A DNA stretch of 64,000 nt from Oenanthe sinensis (GCA_028671895.1 CM053794.1:21500501-21564500), one strand, 5' to 3'; counted from the stretch's first letter, positions 13,112 to 24,120 are shown. Notes: generated from the letters alone by a model not told the origin. Numbers and translations: made by a program.

Positions 13112-13655
13112 GAAGGGGGAGATTGTTGTGTTTTAAGCCTAAAACACTATCTATTTCTTCACTTTTACTCTTTGTCCCACATTGAACCCACAACCACAAA
13201 CCCAATTCCCTTCCCCTATAAATAAACTCTTTTCCCCTCTTTACTAAATACACTTTTCTTTTCTCTCTTTTCTTTATAGCTGCTAGATAGTCCATCTAGT
13301 AGGAAAGTCGGTTTAGCCCGCTTTCAGGAAGGGTCGTGATAGAAGGTCATCATGCCTAAACTACCCTTAGGAGTGTTCGGTTTTGACTGCAGTAATCGGA
13401 GGTGGTCCCGCTGCAGGGGGTCGTTCTATCGGGTTGTGTGACACTCTCCGGGTTGGAAGAGGGAGAGAAAGAAAGGCTATCAGGAAATAGTAATAGGGGG
13501 AAGTTTAGAGGGAAACACTTCAGTAAGTAAGGGATATACATAATAGGTATGTTAGACTGAATTTGTGTTAAAAATTTATAGTCTTATACCCGAATATTAT
13601 AATCTCTTTGTTCTAGTGAACTTTTTATCCTTGTGGATATAGGTTTGCCGAAACA
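13112..13655 (+). repeat. Polypurine tract plus LTR of another LTR element
   Basis: A polypurine tract (GGAAGGGGGAGA, 13112-13123) abuts TGTTGTGTTTTAAGCC at 13125, the expected 3' LTR start of a plus-strand element. The LTR has a TATA box (CTATAAATAAAC near 13216) and may end at AAACA (13655). No internal coding sequence survives upstream. The homologous piece at 31761-32195 in the second copy is cut short at about 32195. Confidence 0.55.
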
Positions 13656-14143
13656 TGTAAAATTTCCTGCCTATTTTACTATATAAAAAAAGGGTAAGTT
13701 TGAATTTTTTATATTGAAAGTAGAAATGGACAATTATTATGGGACAATTTTTTTTCTCGAAACTATTATTATGGGATGAAGGGAGTATATATTATTATGT
13801 TTTTCGTTTTGGATGTGGTTGTGGTTGTGTGCATAAATTATAGCATATTACCTTAGTGCCCATGCAATGCATGAGTTTTCTTTTTAAAAATAATTTATAA
13901 TAATTTTATAATTAAATTTTTAATTTTAAAAAATTTATATTTATTCAATTTTAATATATATTTTTAAAAATATTACAAATTTTAGTTATATACATTAATA
14001 AATCATATATAAAATTATTATTAAGTTAATTATTTATTCGTGGATTAGATCATAATTATTTAATTAATACTTAAAAATTTACGCTTTTACCCCTGACAAC
14101 CAAACCATGCTAACTTCCTTATTCCAATTATATATAGGATATA
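13656..14143. other. AT-rich non-coding stretch
   Basis: No gene. GGGATGAAGGGAGTA near 13774 resembles one terminus of a Stowaway-like MITE, but I could not pair it with a left end. This lies in the block (13545-14570) that is absent from the second duplication copy. Confidence 0.5.
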
Positions 14144-14487
14144 GAGCCAGTTTGGCTAAGTTTAGAATTGTGACTTATGACTTAAAGTGGTTTAACGTGA
14201 TAAACCGGGAGCTTACATGATATGTTTCGGTAATTTTGTATTATGAGTGACTTATGAGTTTTGAAAAATATAATAATAAAAATAAAAGTGACTTATGATT
14301 AATTTATGACATATGGATAACTTTTATCAAAATAAAAAAAAATAAGTTACCGAAAAAGTACATAATACTTATTTCTGGCTTGAAATAAGTTTCTGACTTA
14401 TTTCCGACTTTAAATCACTTTATGGCTTATTACATAAACAAACATTTTTCAGCTTAAATTCAGATCGGCTATTTGCCAAACGGGCTC
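14144..14487. mobile_element. MITE-like element with GAGCC(A/C)GTTTGGC termini
   Basis: 344 bp with terminal inverted repeats: GAGCCAGTTTGGCTAA at the left, and at the right, read as reverse complement, GAGCCCGTTTGGCAAA. The interior is rich in ACTTATGACTTAAA-like motifs and has no open frame. Flanks AGGATATA and ATAATATA agree at six of eight positions, which would suit a decayed 8-bp hAT-type target duplication, but that is weak. Termini of this style are common in plant MITEs. Confidence 0.6.
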
Positions 14488-14790
14488 ATAATATAGATGG
14501 ATTATAGGTAAGTTAAGTTGGGCTGGACCATGGATAAGGTTGAATTTGTGGCTCAGTACATGGCATTGTATGTGTCGAACTGACCTCCACTAATGTTTTT
14601 CATCTAAATCAATGGAATCGTGTAGTTTCTCTATGTTTAATGAAATAATGGATAAAACAATGTGGTATCTTTTATAAGAATATGATTTAAATTAAATTAA
14701 TTTAAAATTTGTTCCACAATTTTTTTAAAGTAAAACTAGGTGATGACCTGCTTGAAATTAGATACAAACTTGAGTGACAAATTAACTGTT

Positions 14791-15389
14791 TTTTTTTTAG
14801 TAAGTATTAATTCAATTAAAAAAAAGTCATACGGCATCTACAAAAATAGTCGCGTCGAACAAACATAAATCAGAAATAATGGCTGATTAATGCATTCTTT
14901 TTGGAGATACAATCACGCCATTTGTTGAAGATGATATATTTACACGTACCCGCTTCACCATATCCAGTTTGAGCTATCGACCATATTTGCAATACCCTAA
15001 AAACTTTTATCACTAAATCAAAAACCATACTCTCACAAACAAAGGAGAGAAACATCAAAACTCTCACCAAGGAGAGACTACAACCAAATTGAAATTGCAA
15101 ATTAAAACTAAAATTACAAAATAACAGCAAGTTTTAGATCCAAAAAACAAAACCACAAAAACAAGAGAAACCAGACCCCTCGAAATCGAAAAATCACTTG
15201 TTTGATCGGAAGACAGAAAATCTGGATGCTCCGATGGTTTTTCATCTAAAAAGTTTTATTGAATGATGAAAGAAAACTAAGTGATTGGGGCTTTCCATAG
15301 GAGAAAACCGGTGGAAGCTCCGACAACTATATTTGAAAAAGAAGAAGGGGAAGCGGCTCAAGAGAGAACACAGAGAATTAGGGTTTTTT
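14791..15389 (-). mobile_element. Retroposed insertion with 16-bp target duplication
   Basis: 599 bp present in duplication copy 1 and absent from copy 2, where the empty site (about 32400) reads TGACAAATTAACTGTT once. Here that 16-mer occurs on both sides (14775-14790 and 15390-15405). The plus strand begins with a T-run, so the inserted strand is minus with a 3' poly(A). Its 5' end starts AAAACCCTAATTCTC, like a plant mRNA leader. A minus frame at 15130-14870 (86 codons) has no domain I recognise. A short LINE-mobilised retroposon or processed transcript fits best. A full LINE is unlikely given the size. Confidence 0.75.
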
Positions 15390-15405
15390 TGACAAATTAA
15401 CTGTT

Positions 15406-16083
15406 GAAGACTATTTCAATGTGACATGTCAGCATATTTAGGAAACTAAGGGCATATATTAATATGAAAATTTTAAATAATTCAAGTATTTGACTGAAAT
15501 CATTTTTTGTTCATAAACCAACGGAAAGTTAACATAGAGTAGTGTGAATCAGCTTATTTTCCCAAATTTTAAGTACGGATAAACAGCTCACTATTAACTT
15601 AAAGTAAACTGACTCCGCGTCAGTCAAAAAAAAGGAAGTAAACTGACTCCGCTTAATGCAGATTGCAGAACCAAACTGGCCCTAAACCAAATACTAGTTT
15701 TTCCCTTCAAAACTCTCGTTTTTCTCTCTTTCCTTGATATAACAATCCACCTTTCGTACTTCTGTTAATTTATAGAATTTATACACATTTTTAATTTTAT
15801 TAATCTTTTTGTTAAAAAAGGTTTTAACGTTTGATCAAATACATACTACTATCCAAGATCCAAGCACTTCAGAAAAAAATTCTTGTTTCACAAAATTTAT
15901 AGTTACAATATCACATATATAATAACTAGTGAATACATTTTCCCAAGATTATACTTTTGTTAAAAAAATTAATCTTTGATATACAGAATACTAACCTCAA
16001 CTAGTTGTAATATAAAGAAAGTACCGAACGGTATAGTACGTACTTTCTCATTAAAAATATAACACGATCTCTTCAAACTACAA
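15406..16083. other. Distal upstream region of KTI-1
   Basis: Non-coding. It contains a short duplicated motif (AGTAAACTGACTCCGC at about 15603 and 15639) and AT-rich sequence. It is nearly identical to 32420-33080 upstream of KTI-4. A 4-bp difference occurs near 16041 (GTAC repeated here). KTI-2 and KTI-3 lack this distal region because the tandem unit starts at 16084. Confidence 0.7.
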
Positions 16084-16214
16084 TAATCTTAGGGAAGCAT
16101 ATGTTCAAAATCCAGGAGTACTATTAAACCTCGGCGCCACCTTTTTATATTTACAGTATCAAAATTCCCGGATTTCAATGACGGAAAAAGATAACATGTG
16201 GAATTTGGTACATT

Positions 16215-16263
16215 CATGCACAAATTAATTAAGAAGCTAGGCTTATCTACTCCCCTATAAATA
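16215..16263 (+). promoter_or_regulatory. KTI-1 proximal promoter: RY-type motif and TATA box
   Basis: CTATAAATA at about 16255-16263 lies 51 bp before the ATG, a normal place for a TATA box with a short leader. CATGCA at 16215-16220 is the core of the RY element, which B3-domain factors (ABI3/FUS3 class) bind in seed genes. Whether it works here is inference. Both sites are repeated in units 2 and 3 and before KTI-4. Confidence 0.6.
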
Positions 16264-16313
16264 CAAGAATCGTCTCCATATTTATTCACACAACAAACAA
16301 ACGTTCTAACATA

Positions 16314-16943
16314 ATGAAGACAACTCTCGCACTATTTTTGACATTCCTTCTGTATGCTTTCACTTTCGCTGCAGCAGATCTCAACCCGGTGTTGGATTTT
16401 TCTGGTAGCAAGCTTGTAACAGGGGTTGATTACTACATAATTCCAATCATTGGTGGCAAAGGAGGTGGCGTGTCATTAGCTTCTGTTCGAAATAAAACAT
16501 GCCAACTTGATGTTGCCCAAGATAATCTCTATAGAAATGGCCTATGGGTAAGGATTCATCCCGTAAATATTAAGAAAGGTGTTAGCGGCCGAGTAATACG
16601 CGAATCCACTGATTTGGTCGTCAGCATCACATCTCCGAAAATTAAAACATGCGGTAAATCAACAGTCTGGATGGTGGACAAGTATGATATGCTGAGAAAA
16701 CGGTATTTCGTAACAATCGGGGGTGTAGGAGCGGACAGTAAGAGCCTGCAGAACGGTTATTTTAGGATCATGAAAGAGAACAGTTATTACAAAATTATAT
16801 ATTGTCCCCGAGTACAGTGCAAATCTTCACCTTGTGCTGTTACGTGCAAGAATGTTGGACCGTATTCTGAACATGGAAGGACTCTGTTTGCGTTAACTGA
16901 TCAGCCCTATACGCTTTACTTTCAGAAGGTAGTTAAGGTTTAA
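16314..16943 (+). CDS. KTI-1: Kunitz (STI/miraculin-like) protease inhibitor
   Basis: Secreted Kunitz-type inhibitor of 209 residues, intronless as usual for the family. Residues 1-21 are a hydrophobic signal peptide ending AAA-D. The family's N-terminal strand follows (PVLDFSG, then VDYYIIP at 38-44). Cys63 and Cys113 would form the first conserved disulfide. Cys164, 169, 174 and 178 form a C-terminal cluster with more spacing than in the neighbours (CPRVQCKSSPCAVTC). N60-K-T is a possible glycosylation site. The reactive-loop region is around GVSGRVIRESTDL (89-101), with Arg candidates for a trypsin-like P1, which is inference. The start follows a TATA box at 51 bp and gives the signal peptide. 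The protein is identical to KTI-2 and KTI-4. Likely role: defence or storage-tissue inhibition of serine proteases. A miraculin-like non-inhibitor cannot be excluded. Confidence 0.92.
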   Translation: MKTTLALFLTFLLYAFTFAAADLNPVLDFSGSKLVTGVDYYIIPIIGGKGGGVSLASVRNKTCQLDVAQDNLYRNGLWVRIHPVNIKKGVSGRVIRESTDLVVSITSPKIKTCGKSTVWMVDKYDMLRKRYFVTIGGVGADSKSLQNGYFRIMKENSYYKIIYCPRVQCKSSPCAVTCKNVGPYSEHGRTLFALTDQPYTLYFQKVVKV

Positions 16944-17839
16944 CTGTTATGTGTTGATGTATCCATTGCCTTTCTGTATTTCTGTCAAGTTAGTTAAAAA
17001 CTTGCTAATAATGTATAATAAGCAAGATATAAAGCATCTTGCTACTGTTCAATAAAATAAAGGCAGCATTTCTACCGGATGATTGTCAAAGGTACTATGA
17101 TGTTTAAGGTCTTTCACAACATGGGCAAGAGAAGGGGTACCTTTTGTGTTAATGTATACCTAAATGATCGAAAACACGGCAGTAAAGAAATCTAACACAA
17201 CTTAAATGATTTCTCATATTCAACTCAAATTCCATAACAAACTAATTCGAGATTATTGAGTTCAAACATTTGAGTAGTTCAATTTTTTACATTTTTAATC
17301 ATTAACAAATCAATTTTTTTGGATCAAACTCGAACTCCAATAATTTCCTAACAAACTAAAAATTGTTCCCTAACATTATGGAACATATTTCCATATCTCA
17401 ACTCGAGTCTGAGTACATGTATGAACTTCTCAAGTTCAAATGAGTCAACCTCAAACTTATATATTTGTAGAATAGTCCTTTGGTTTAGGGTCCTAATCTA
17501 ACGTTGAATCAAAATTTTGAAGCCCGGCCCATAGTGAAAAATAAAATATATTTGATAAATTTTCAAAATTATAAAAAGATCTTTGTTTGAGGATAACCCA
17601 TATGCATTTTTTGGGAATTACAAAATTACATAAAGGTGCTGGTCTAGGTTGTCTCTTGAAATTAGATTAATCTTAGGGAAGTATATGTTCAAAATCCAGG
17701 AGTACTATTAAACCTCGGCGCCACCTTTTTATATTTACAGTATCAAAATTCCCGGATTTCAATGACGGAAAAAGATAACATGTGGAATTTGGTACATTCA
17801 TGCACAAATTAATTAAGAAGCTAGGCTTATCTACTCCCC
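16944..17839 (+). other. KTI-1 3' flank and unit 2 upstream region
   Basis: Non-coding. It includes the KTI-1 3' UTR, AT-rich flank with several ACTCAAATTCCATAACAAAC-like words, the unit junction at 17668 and the copied proximal promoter of KTI-2. KTI-2 therefore has only about 230 bp of its own upstream sequence before the 3' flank of KTI-1. Confidence 0.7.
17051..17056 (+). terminator. KTI-1 poly(A) signal
   Basis: AATAAA about 108 bp after the KTI-1 stop, overlapping a second AATAAA five bases on (AATAAAATAAAGG). It is kept in KTI-2, KTI-3 and KTI-4. Confidence 0.6.
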
Positions 17840-17847
17840 TATAAATA
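17840..17847 (+). promoter_or_regulatory. KTI-2 TATA box
   Basis: TATAAATA at the same distance from the start codon as in KTI-1. The proximal promoter back to about 17668 matches KTI-1, while the distal promoter does not. Confidence 0.6.
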
Positions 17848-17897
17848 CAAGAATCGTCTCCATATTTATTCACACAACAAACAAACGTTCTAACATA

Positions 17898-18527
17898 ATG
17901 AAGACAACTCTCGCACTATTTTTGACATTCCTTCTGTATGCTTTCACTTTCGCTGCAGCAGATCTCAACCCGGTGTTGGATTTTTCTGGTAGCAAGCTTG
18001 TAACAGGGGTTGATTACTACATAATTCCAATCATTGGTGGCAAAGGAGGTGGCGTGTCATTAGCTTCTGTTCGAAATAAAACATGCCAACTTGATGTTGC
18101 CCAAGATAATCTCTATAGAAATGGCCTATGGGTAAGGATTCATCCCGTAAATATTAAGAAAGGTGTTAGCGGCCGAGTAATACGCGAATCCACTGATTTG
18201 GTCGTCAGCATCACATCTCCGAAAATTAAAACATGCGGTAAATCAACAGTCTGGATGGTGGACAAGTATGATATGCTGAGAAAACGGTATTTCGTAACAA
18301 TCGGGGGTGTAGGAGCGGACAGTAAGAGCCTGCAGAACGGTTATTTTAGGATCATGAAAGAGAACAGTTATTACAAAATTATATATTGTCCCCGAGTACA
18401 GTGCAAATCTTCACCTTGTGCTGTTACGTGCAAGAATGTTGGACCGTATTCTGAACATGGAAGGACTCTGTTTGCGTTAACTGATCAGCCCTATACGCTT
18501 TACTTTCAGAAGGTAGTTAAGGTTTAA
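17898..18527 (+). CDS. KTI-2: Kunitz protease inhibitor, identical to KTI-1
   Basis: Second unit of the tandem array. The 209-residue product is the same as KTI-1: signal peptide 1-21, Kunitz beta-trefoil, Cys63/113 and the 164-169-174-178 cluster. The start is supported by the conserved TATA box 51 bp upstream. Because the duplicated unit carries only about 230 bp of promoter, expression may differ from KTI-1 if distal elements matter. The AATAAA signal lies about 108 bp after the stop. Near-perfect identity over the whole 1,584-bp unit means duplication or gene conversion was very recent. An assembly duplication should be kept in mind, but unit 3 is different and bounds the array. Confidence 0.92.
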   Translation: MKTTLALFLTFLLYAFTFAAADLNPVLDFSGSKLVTGVDYYIIPIIGGKGGGVSLASVRNKTCQLDVAQDNLYRNGLWVRIHPVNIKKGVSGRVIRESTDLVVSITSPKIKTCGKSTVWMVDKYDMLRKRYFVTIGGVGADSKSLQNGYFRIMKENSYYKIIYCPRVQCKSSPCAVTCKNVGPYSEHGRTLFALTDQPYTLYFQKVVKV

Positions 18528-19480
18528 CTGTTATGTGTTGATGTATCCATTGCCTTTCTGTATTTCTGTCAAGTTAGTTAAAAACTTGCTAATAATGTAT
18601 AATAAGCAAGATATAAAGCATCTTGCTACTGTTCAATAAAATAAAGGCAGCATTTCTACCGGATGATTGTCAAAGGTACTATGATGTTTAAGGTCTTTCA
18701 CAACATGGGCAAGAGAAGGGGTACCTTTTGTGTTAATGTATACCTAAATGATCGAAAACACGGCAGTAAAGAAATCTAACACAACTTAAATGATTTCTCA
18801 TATTCAACTCAAATTCCATAACAAACTAATTCGAGATTATTGAGTTCAAACATTTGAGTAGTTCAATTTTTTACATTTTTAATCATTAACAAATCAATTT
18901 TTTTGGATCAAACTCGAACTCCAATAATTTCCTAACAAACTAAAAATTGTTCCCTAACATTATGGAACATATTTCCATATCTCAACTCGAGTCTGAGTAC
19001 ATGTATGAACTTCTCAAGTTCAAATGAGTCAACCTCAAACTTATATATTTGTAGAATAGTCCTTTGGTTTAGGGTCCTAATCTAACGTTGAATCAAAATT
19101 TTGAAGCCCGGCCCATAGTGAAAAATAAAATATATTTGATAAATTTTCAAAATTATAAAAAGATCTTTGTTTGAGGATAACCCATATGCATTTTTTGGGA
19201 ATTACAAAATTACATAAAGGTGCTGGTCTAGGTTGTCTCTTGAAATTAGATTAATCTTAGGGAAGTATATGTTCAAAATCCAGGAGTACTATTAAACCTC
19301 GGCGCCATTTTTTATATTTACAGTATCAAAATTCCCGGATTTCAATGACGGAAAAAGATAACATGTGGAATTTGGTACATTCATGCACAAATTAATTAAG
19401 AAGCTAGGCTTATCTACTCCCCTATAAATAGAAGAATCGTCTCCATATTTGTTCACACAACAAACAAACGTTCTAACATA
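18528..19480 (+). other. KTI-2 3' flank and KTI-3 promoter copy
   Basis: Non-coding. It repeats the KTI-1 3' flank, then the unit 3 promoter from 19252, with TATAAATA at about 19423. One base is deleted relative to unit 2 in the GGCGCCA tract near 19308. Confidence 0.7.
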
Positions 19481-19827
19481 ATGAAGACAACTCTCGCACT
19501 ATTTTTTACATTCCTTCTATATGCTTTCACTTTCGCTGCAGCAGATCTCAGCCCGGTGTTGGATTTTTCTGGTAGCAAGCTTGTAACAGGGGTTGATTAC
19601 TACATAATTCCAATCATTGGTGGCAAAGGAGGTGGCGTGTCATTAGCTTCTGTTCGAAATAAAACATGCCAACTTGATGTTGCCCAAGATAATCTCTATA
19701 GAAATGGCCTATGGGTAAGGATTCATCCCGTAAATATTTAAAAAGGTGTTAGCGGCCGAGTAATACGCGAATCCACTGATTTGGTCGTCAGCATCACATC
19801 TCCAAAAATCTAAACATGCGGTAAATC

Positions 19828-20156
19828 TGTTGGGAAAAACTAAGAAATAAACAGTATATGTGTGTAAATATCAGAAAGAATAAAGACTCAAGTAGTAGTC
19901 TTATTAATCATTAACTGCAATACTTGAAAACAAATGAACGTGCCTCTTTATATAGGCTACTAGATAACAGGAATAGAGAAATTCTAGCAACTAAGCAGAT
20001 TAAGGATAAACCCACAACATCCACTACTAGCTTATTTGTAGGAACACTAGCAACTACTAATTTGACTTAAACAAACCTGAATTATAGGAAATCCTAATAT
20101 CAAATAAATAATTAATAAAAAGACCAGGTCAAACAACTTTGAATTACTTTTCAACA
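19828..20156 (-). repeat. 3' LTR of Copia C
   Basis: 329 bp, TG...CA. It differs from the other LTR at about two sites (C/T in GATAAAC(C/T)CACAAC, and near the ACTTTTCAACA end). It is preceded on the element side by the polypurine tract. Confidence 0.95.
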
Positions 20157-22231
20157 CCCTCCCTTGATTCAAAGTTTCGAACACCCATCAAACTTCTGAA
20201 GTAGCAGAACTTCTCCTTGGACAAAGATTTTGTCAATATATCAGCCACTTGCTCATGTGTGCTGCAGTACTCCAAAGTTATCTTTTCTTGTGCAACCAAG
20301 TCACGGATAAAATGATGGCGAATGTCGATGTGTTTTGTTCTACTATGGAAGGTTGGATTCCTTGACATTGAAATTGCCGCAATGTTGTCACAGAATATTT
20401 CAGTTGCACCTTCCTGCACTTGATTCATTTCAGCTAGCAATCGTCTTAGCCAAATAGCTTGACAAGCTGCTGATGTAGCGGCAACATACTCAGCTTCAGT
20501 TGATGATAACGCTGTCATAGGCTGCTTCTTTGAACTCCAAGTAATGACACCTGATCCAAGAGTAAACACACTTGCTGAGACACTTTTTCGATCATCCAAT
20601 GAACTTGCCCAGTCACTATCTGTAAATCCACAAAGCCTGAGATTTGGCACTTTCGAATACATAATTTCATACTCCATAGTTCCTGCAATATAACGCAAGA
20701 CTCTCTTTGCTGCACCAAAATGAATTTTTGATGGCTGTTGCATAAACCTGGAAATCAAACCAACAGAATAAGCAATATCCGGACGTGTGTGAGTCAAGTA
20801 AATCAAACCACCAACTAAACTTCTGAATTTTTTAGCATCAACCATCTCTGCACCGTCATCTTGCTGCAACTTTTCATTAAAATTCATCGGTGTATCAGCA
20901 AGCTTGGAATTAAGCATACCAAACTTGTTAAGAAGATCTTTCGCATATTTTCTTTGGCTGATAAAAATCCCATCAACCCTCTGATGCACTTCAAGGCCCA
21001 GAAAATAGTGCAACAAACCCATATCTGACATTTCAAATTTGCTCTCCATATGCAGCTTAAACTCATCCAACAATTTCTTAGAAGAACTAGTATATATGAT
21101 ATCATCAACATATACACTTACAATGATAAAATCAGTACCTTCATTCTTCACATACAAAGTGGGCTCGTTGTCACTCCTTCGATAATTATTTTGTTGAAAA
21201 TAATTATCAATCTTAATGTACCACGCTCGAGAAGCCTGCCTTAGTTCGTATAGCGCCTTAAGTAACTTGTATACTTTTGCTTCATTTCCTTGGAGAACGA
21301 ACCCTTCAGGCTGAGTCACAAATACTTCTTCTTTCAAATCGCCATTCAAAAAAGCTGACTTAACATCGAGTTGATAAACTGGCAATTGTAATTGTGCCGC
21401 TAGTGCAAGAACAGTCCTCACTGTCTCAAATCGAGCCACTGGCGAGAAAGTCTCCTCGAAATCGATGCCTTGCTGTTGTGCATATCCTTTCGCAACAAGT
21501 CGCGCCTTATACTTTTGGATGCTTCCATCCGCATTAAATTTTGTCTTGAATACCCACTTCAATCCAATTGCATTCTTTCCTTCCGGCAAATCCACCAACT
21601 CCCACGTCTTATTCTTTTCAATTGATGACAGTTCTTCCGTCATTGATTGTTTCCATTCTTCTTTCACAGATGCCTCTCCATAGCTTAAAGGGTCTGAAAT
21701 AGCTAAAGCAAATTGGCACGCCTCATATACGTCTACCAGGGGTTTAAACTTTCTTGGTGTTGTCTCATCTGAAGTTTGTCGAGGAGAGAATGCAGAGTCT
21801 CTAATTGGTGATACATCGTTTGTATTATCTGAAGCTTGACTTTCATTTAGAACTTCAACGGACAATGGAACCTGTTGCATGGATATACGGACCTTCTGCA
21901 CATGTTGGTTATTTCCAGAAAAATCCCAGCTTGCATTTTCATCAAAAATAACATCTCTTTTTATCAAGATTTTTCCATTCACAGGGTTATATAATCTATA
22001 TGTTTTGGATGCAATACAATAACCAACAAAAATGCATTTCTCTGATTTTTCATCAAGTTTCTGACGTACTTGTGAATTCACCAAAGCATAAGCAACACAC
22101 CCAAAAACTCTTAAGTGACTTACAGTAGGTTTCCTGCCTTTCCAAACTTCATATGGAGTATGATTCATTACAGCCTTTGTTGGAGAGAGATTTAGTAGAT
22201 AAACAGATGTCGTAACAGCTTCTGCCCAAAA
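20144..22231 (-). pseudogene. Copia C integrase C-terminus, reverse transcriptase and RNase H
   Basis: The open frame of 674 codons from 22168 begins with the integrase C-terminal part (TPYEVWKGRKP, then FGCVAYAL). It passes through a linker and holds the full Copia reverse transcriptase (start ELVDLPEGKNAIGLKWVFK, LDVKSAFLNGDL, catalytic YVDDII). RNase H follows (GFTDSDWASS, SSTEAEYVA, CDN, SRTKHIDIRHHFIRD). The coding region ends next to the left LTR. The domains look intact. The frame is cut from the upstream pol part by a TAG at 22232-22234, which is why I call it a pseudogene. Confidence 0.92.
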
Positions 22232-23350
22232 CTAATTGGAGAGCCCCTTCGCTTTCAACATACTCCTTGCCATCTCTACAACAGTACGATTCTTTCGCTC
22301 TGCAACGCCATTTTGCTCCGGAGTATAAGGTGCTGTCAACTCCCTTTGAATGCCATTTTCTACACAAAATAAACTGAATTCTTTGGACATAAATTCTCCC
22401 CCTCGATCTGTTCGGAGAATTTTGATGCAGGCTCCACTTCGCTTTTCCACCATTGCTTTGAAGTGCCTAAATTTCTCAAATGTTTCTGATTTACACTCCA
22501 AAAAATAAACCCAGCTCATGCGACTATAATCATCAGTAAAGCGTAAAAAATAACGACTCCCACTGAATGACTTAGTTTGCATTGGCCCACATAAGTCAGC
22601 ATGAATTAATTCTAAACACTGTGAAGCCCTCCAAGATTTACCAACAGGAAATGGTTTCTTACATTGTTTTCCATAAATGCAGCCTTCACATAAAGTAATA
22701 CAATCAATTTTTGGTAGTCCGAGAACCATACCTTTGTTGTTTAATAATTGCAGGCCCTTGATATTCAGATGCCCGTAACGCAAGTGCCACAACTTTGAGT
22801 TATCTACTCCACCAGTTACAAGAGCCATGCCTTCATTGCCTGAAATTTGCAGCGGAAATGTATTGTTCTGTGCCTTCATGACACTTGCCACCACCTGACC
22901 TGTCAGCTTATTTTTAATAATGCAAGCATCATCATCAAACAAAACAGAATGCCCTCCAGCAATTAGTTGTCCAACACTTAATAAGTTGTATCCCAAATTA
23001 GGTACAAACTGAACATCATGAATCTTTTTCACATTACCATGGCTGGTTTTAAGACCCACAATACCTTTTCCTTCTACTTGCAAATCTTTGCCATCTCCAA
23101 GTTGCACCTTTAGCTTGTGTGATTCATCGAGATCATTAAATAATGTGCGATCTCCTGACATATGATTTGAACAACCGCTATCTACAAACCATACATCGCT
23201 TGATTTTGGATTAGTACTTATAAGAGCCATAAAAAGCTTACCTTCTTCATCATTTTCTACTGCATAATTCACACGTTGGTCTTTATACCAACAATCAGCC
23301 TTCATATGACCATATCCCTTGCAGTTATAACATTGAATGCCATTCTTTTT
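22232..23350 (-). pseudogene. Copia C zinc knuckle, protease and integrase core
   Basis: The frame starts upstream of its first ATG (23305) with the CCHC knuckle CYNCKGYGHMKADC near 23335-23294. It then shows the protease VDSGCSNHM and the GAG-pre-integrase motif LWHLRYGHLN with CEGCIYGK. The integrase core has HADLCGPM, TDDYSRMSWVY, LRTDRGGEF and EQNGVAERKNRT, giving the D-D-E residues. It ends at a single TAG (22232-22234) inside integrase. Confidence 0.9.
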
Positions 23351-24120
23351 ACTGCTTTGCTCTCCAGACTGCCTCTGTCCATTATATTTACCTCTTCCTC
23401 GGTAGTTGCCACGTCCACGAAAACCTCATCGTGCCTGACCTCTTCCGGGTGGACGATCACCTTCACTTGGTTTTCCCGATCCTTCACTTGGAATGCCATT
23501 TCATCATTTTTTCCAAGTGATCTATTAATTCTCGACTCGTGTGCTTGAAGAGACCCCATTAGCTCATCAAAACTAAACACCGTGAGGTCCTTAGATTCCT
23601 CAATGGCTGCTACAACATGGTCAAATTTAGGAGTTAAACTACGAAGTACCTTCTCAACAATGGTTTGATCCGTTATTGTCTCCCCATAAGAACGCATCTG
23701 ACTGACTATTGTCGTTGCTTTTGACAAAAAATCAGCAATCGAATCACCATTCTTCATGACTAAGGTCTCAAAATCTCGTCGAAGAGATTGCAGCCGCACC
23801 ACCTTCACTTTAGAGTCTCCTTGAAATTCTTTCTGCAAGATTGACCAGGCCTGCTTTGATGTACTCGCCGCTGCAATGCGCGAGAACACACTATCATGCA
23901 CAGCTTGCTGAATAATGACTAACGCCTTGGAATCCTTTTTCTTGTTCTCCCTCAATTTGTTTTCTTCATCCGTTGCCTTGTAACCACTTTCTACCATGTC
24001 CCAGAGGTCCTGAGATTTGAGTAGTGTCTTCATTCGTATGTTCCAGAACTCATAACCTTCTCCTTTGAAAACTGGAATGAGCGGTTGTGATGCACTCAAG
24101 CTATTTCCATTATTCGCCAT
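23302..24120 (-). pseudogene. Copia C gag
   Basis: Gag of the DUF4219/UBN2 type: the likely start is MANNGNS at 24120, followed by FKGEGYEFWNIRMKTLL and, later, LRSLTPKFDHVVAAIEES. A one-base frameshift near 23490 takes reading out of the frame that continues into a Gly/Arg-rich segment and the zinc knuckle, and that continuing frame has a TGA near 23427. Beyond the shift the open frame to 23302 is out-of-frame sequence. Confidence 0.85.

Larger units (their letters stand above)
16084..19822 (+). repeat. Tandem array of 1,584-bp KTI units
   Basis: Unit 1 is 16084-17667, unit 2 is 17668-19251, and unit 3 starts at 19252 and is interrupted by Copia C at 19828. The spacing of the start codons is 1,584 and 1,583 bp. 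Each unit begins at TAATCTTAGGG, which is also the sequence at the breakpoint. It contains about 230 bp of promoter, the gene and about 720 bp of 3' flank. Units 1 and 2 are almost identical. Unit 3 is more diverged and its 3' flank has drifted most. Confidence 0.9.

Noticed and set aside
16089..16289. Minus-strand frame of 66 codons repeated upstream of KTI-1, KTI-2 and KTI-4
   Set aside because: It lies over the TATA box and promoter of the KTI genes and is repeated only because the unit is duplicated. No domain or signal supports it.
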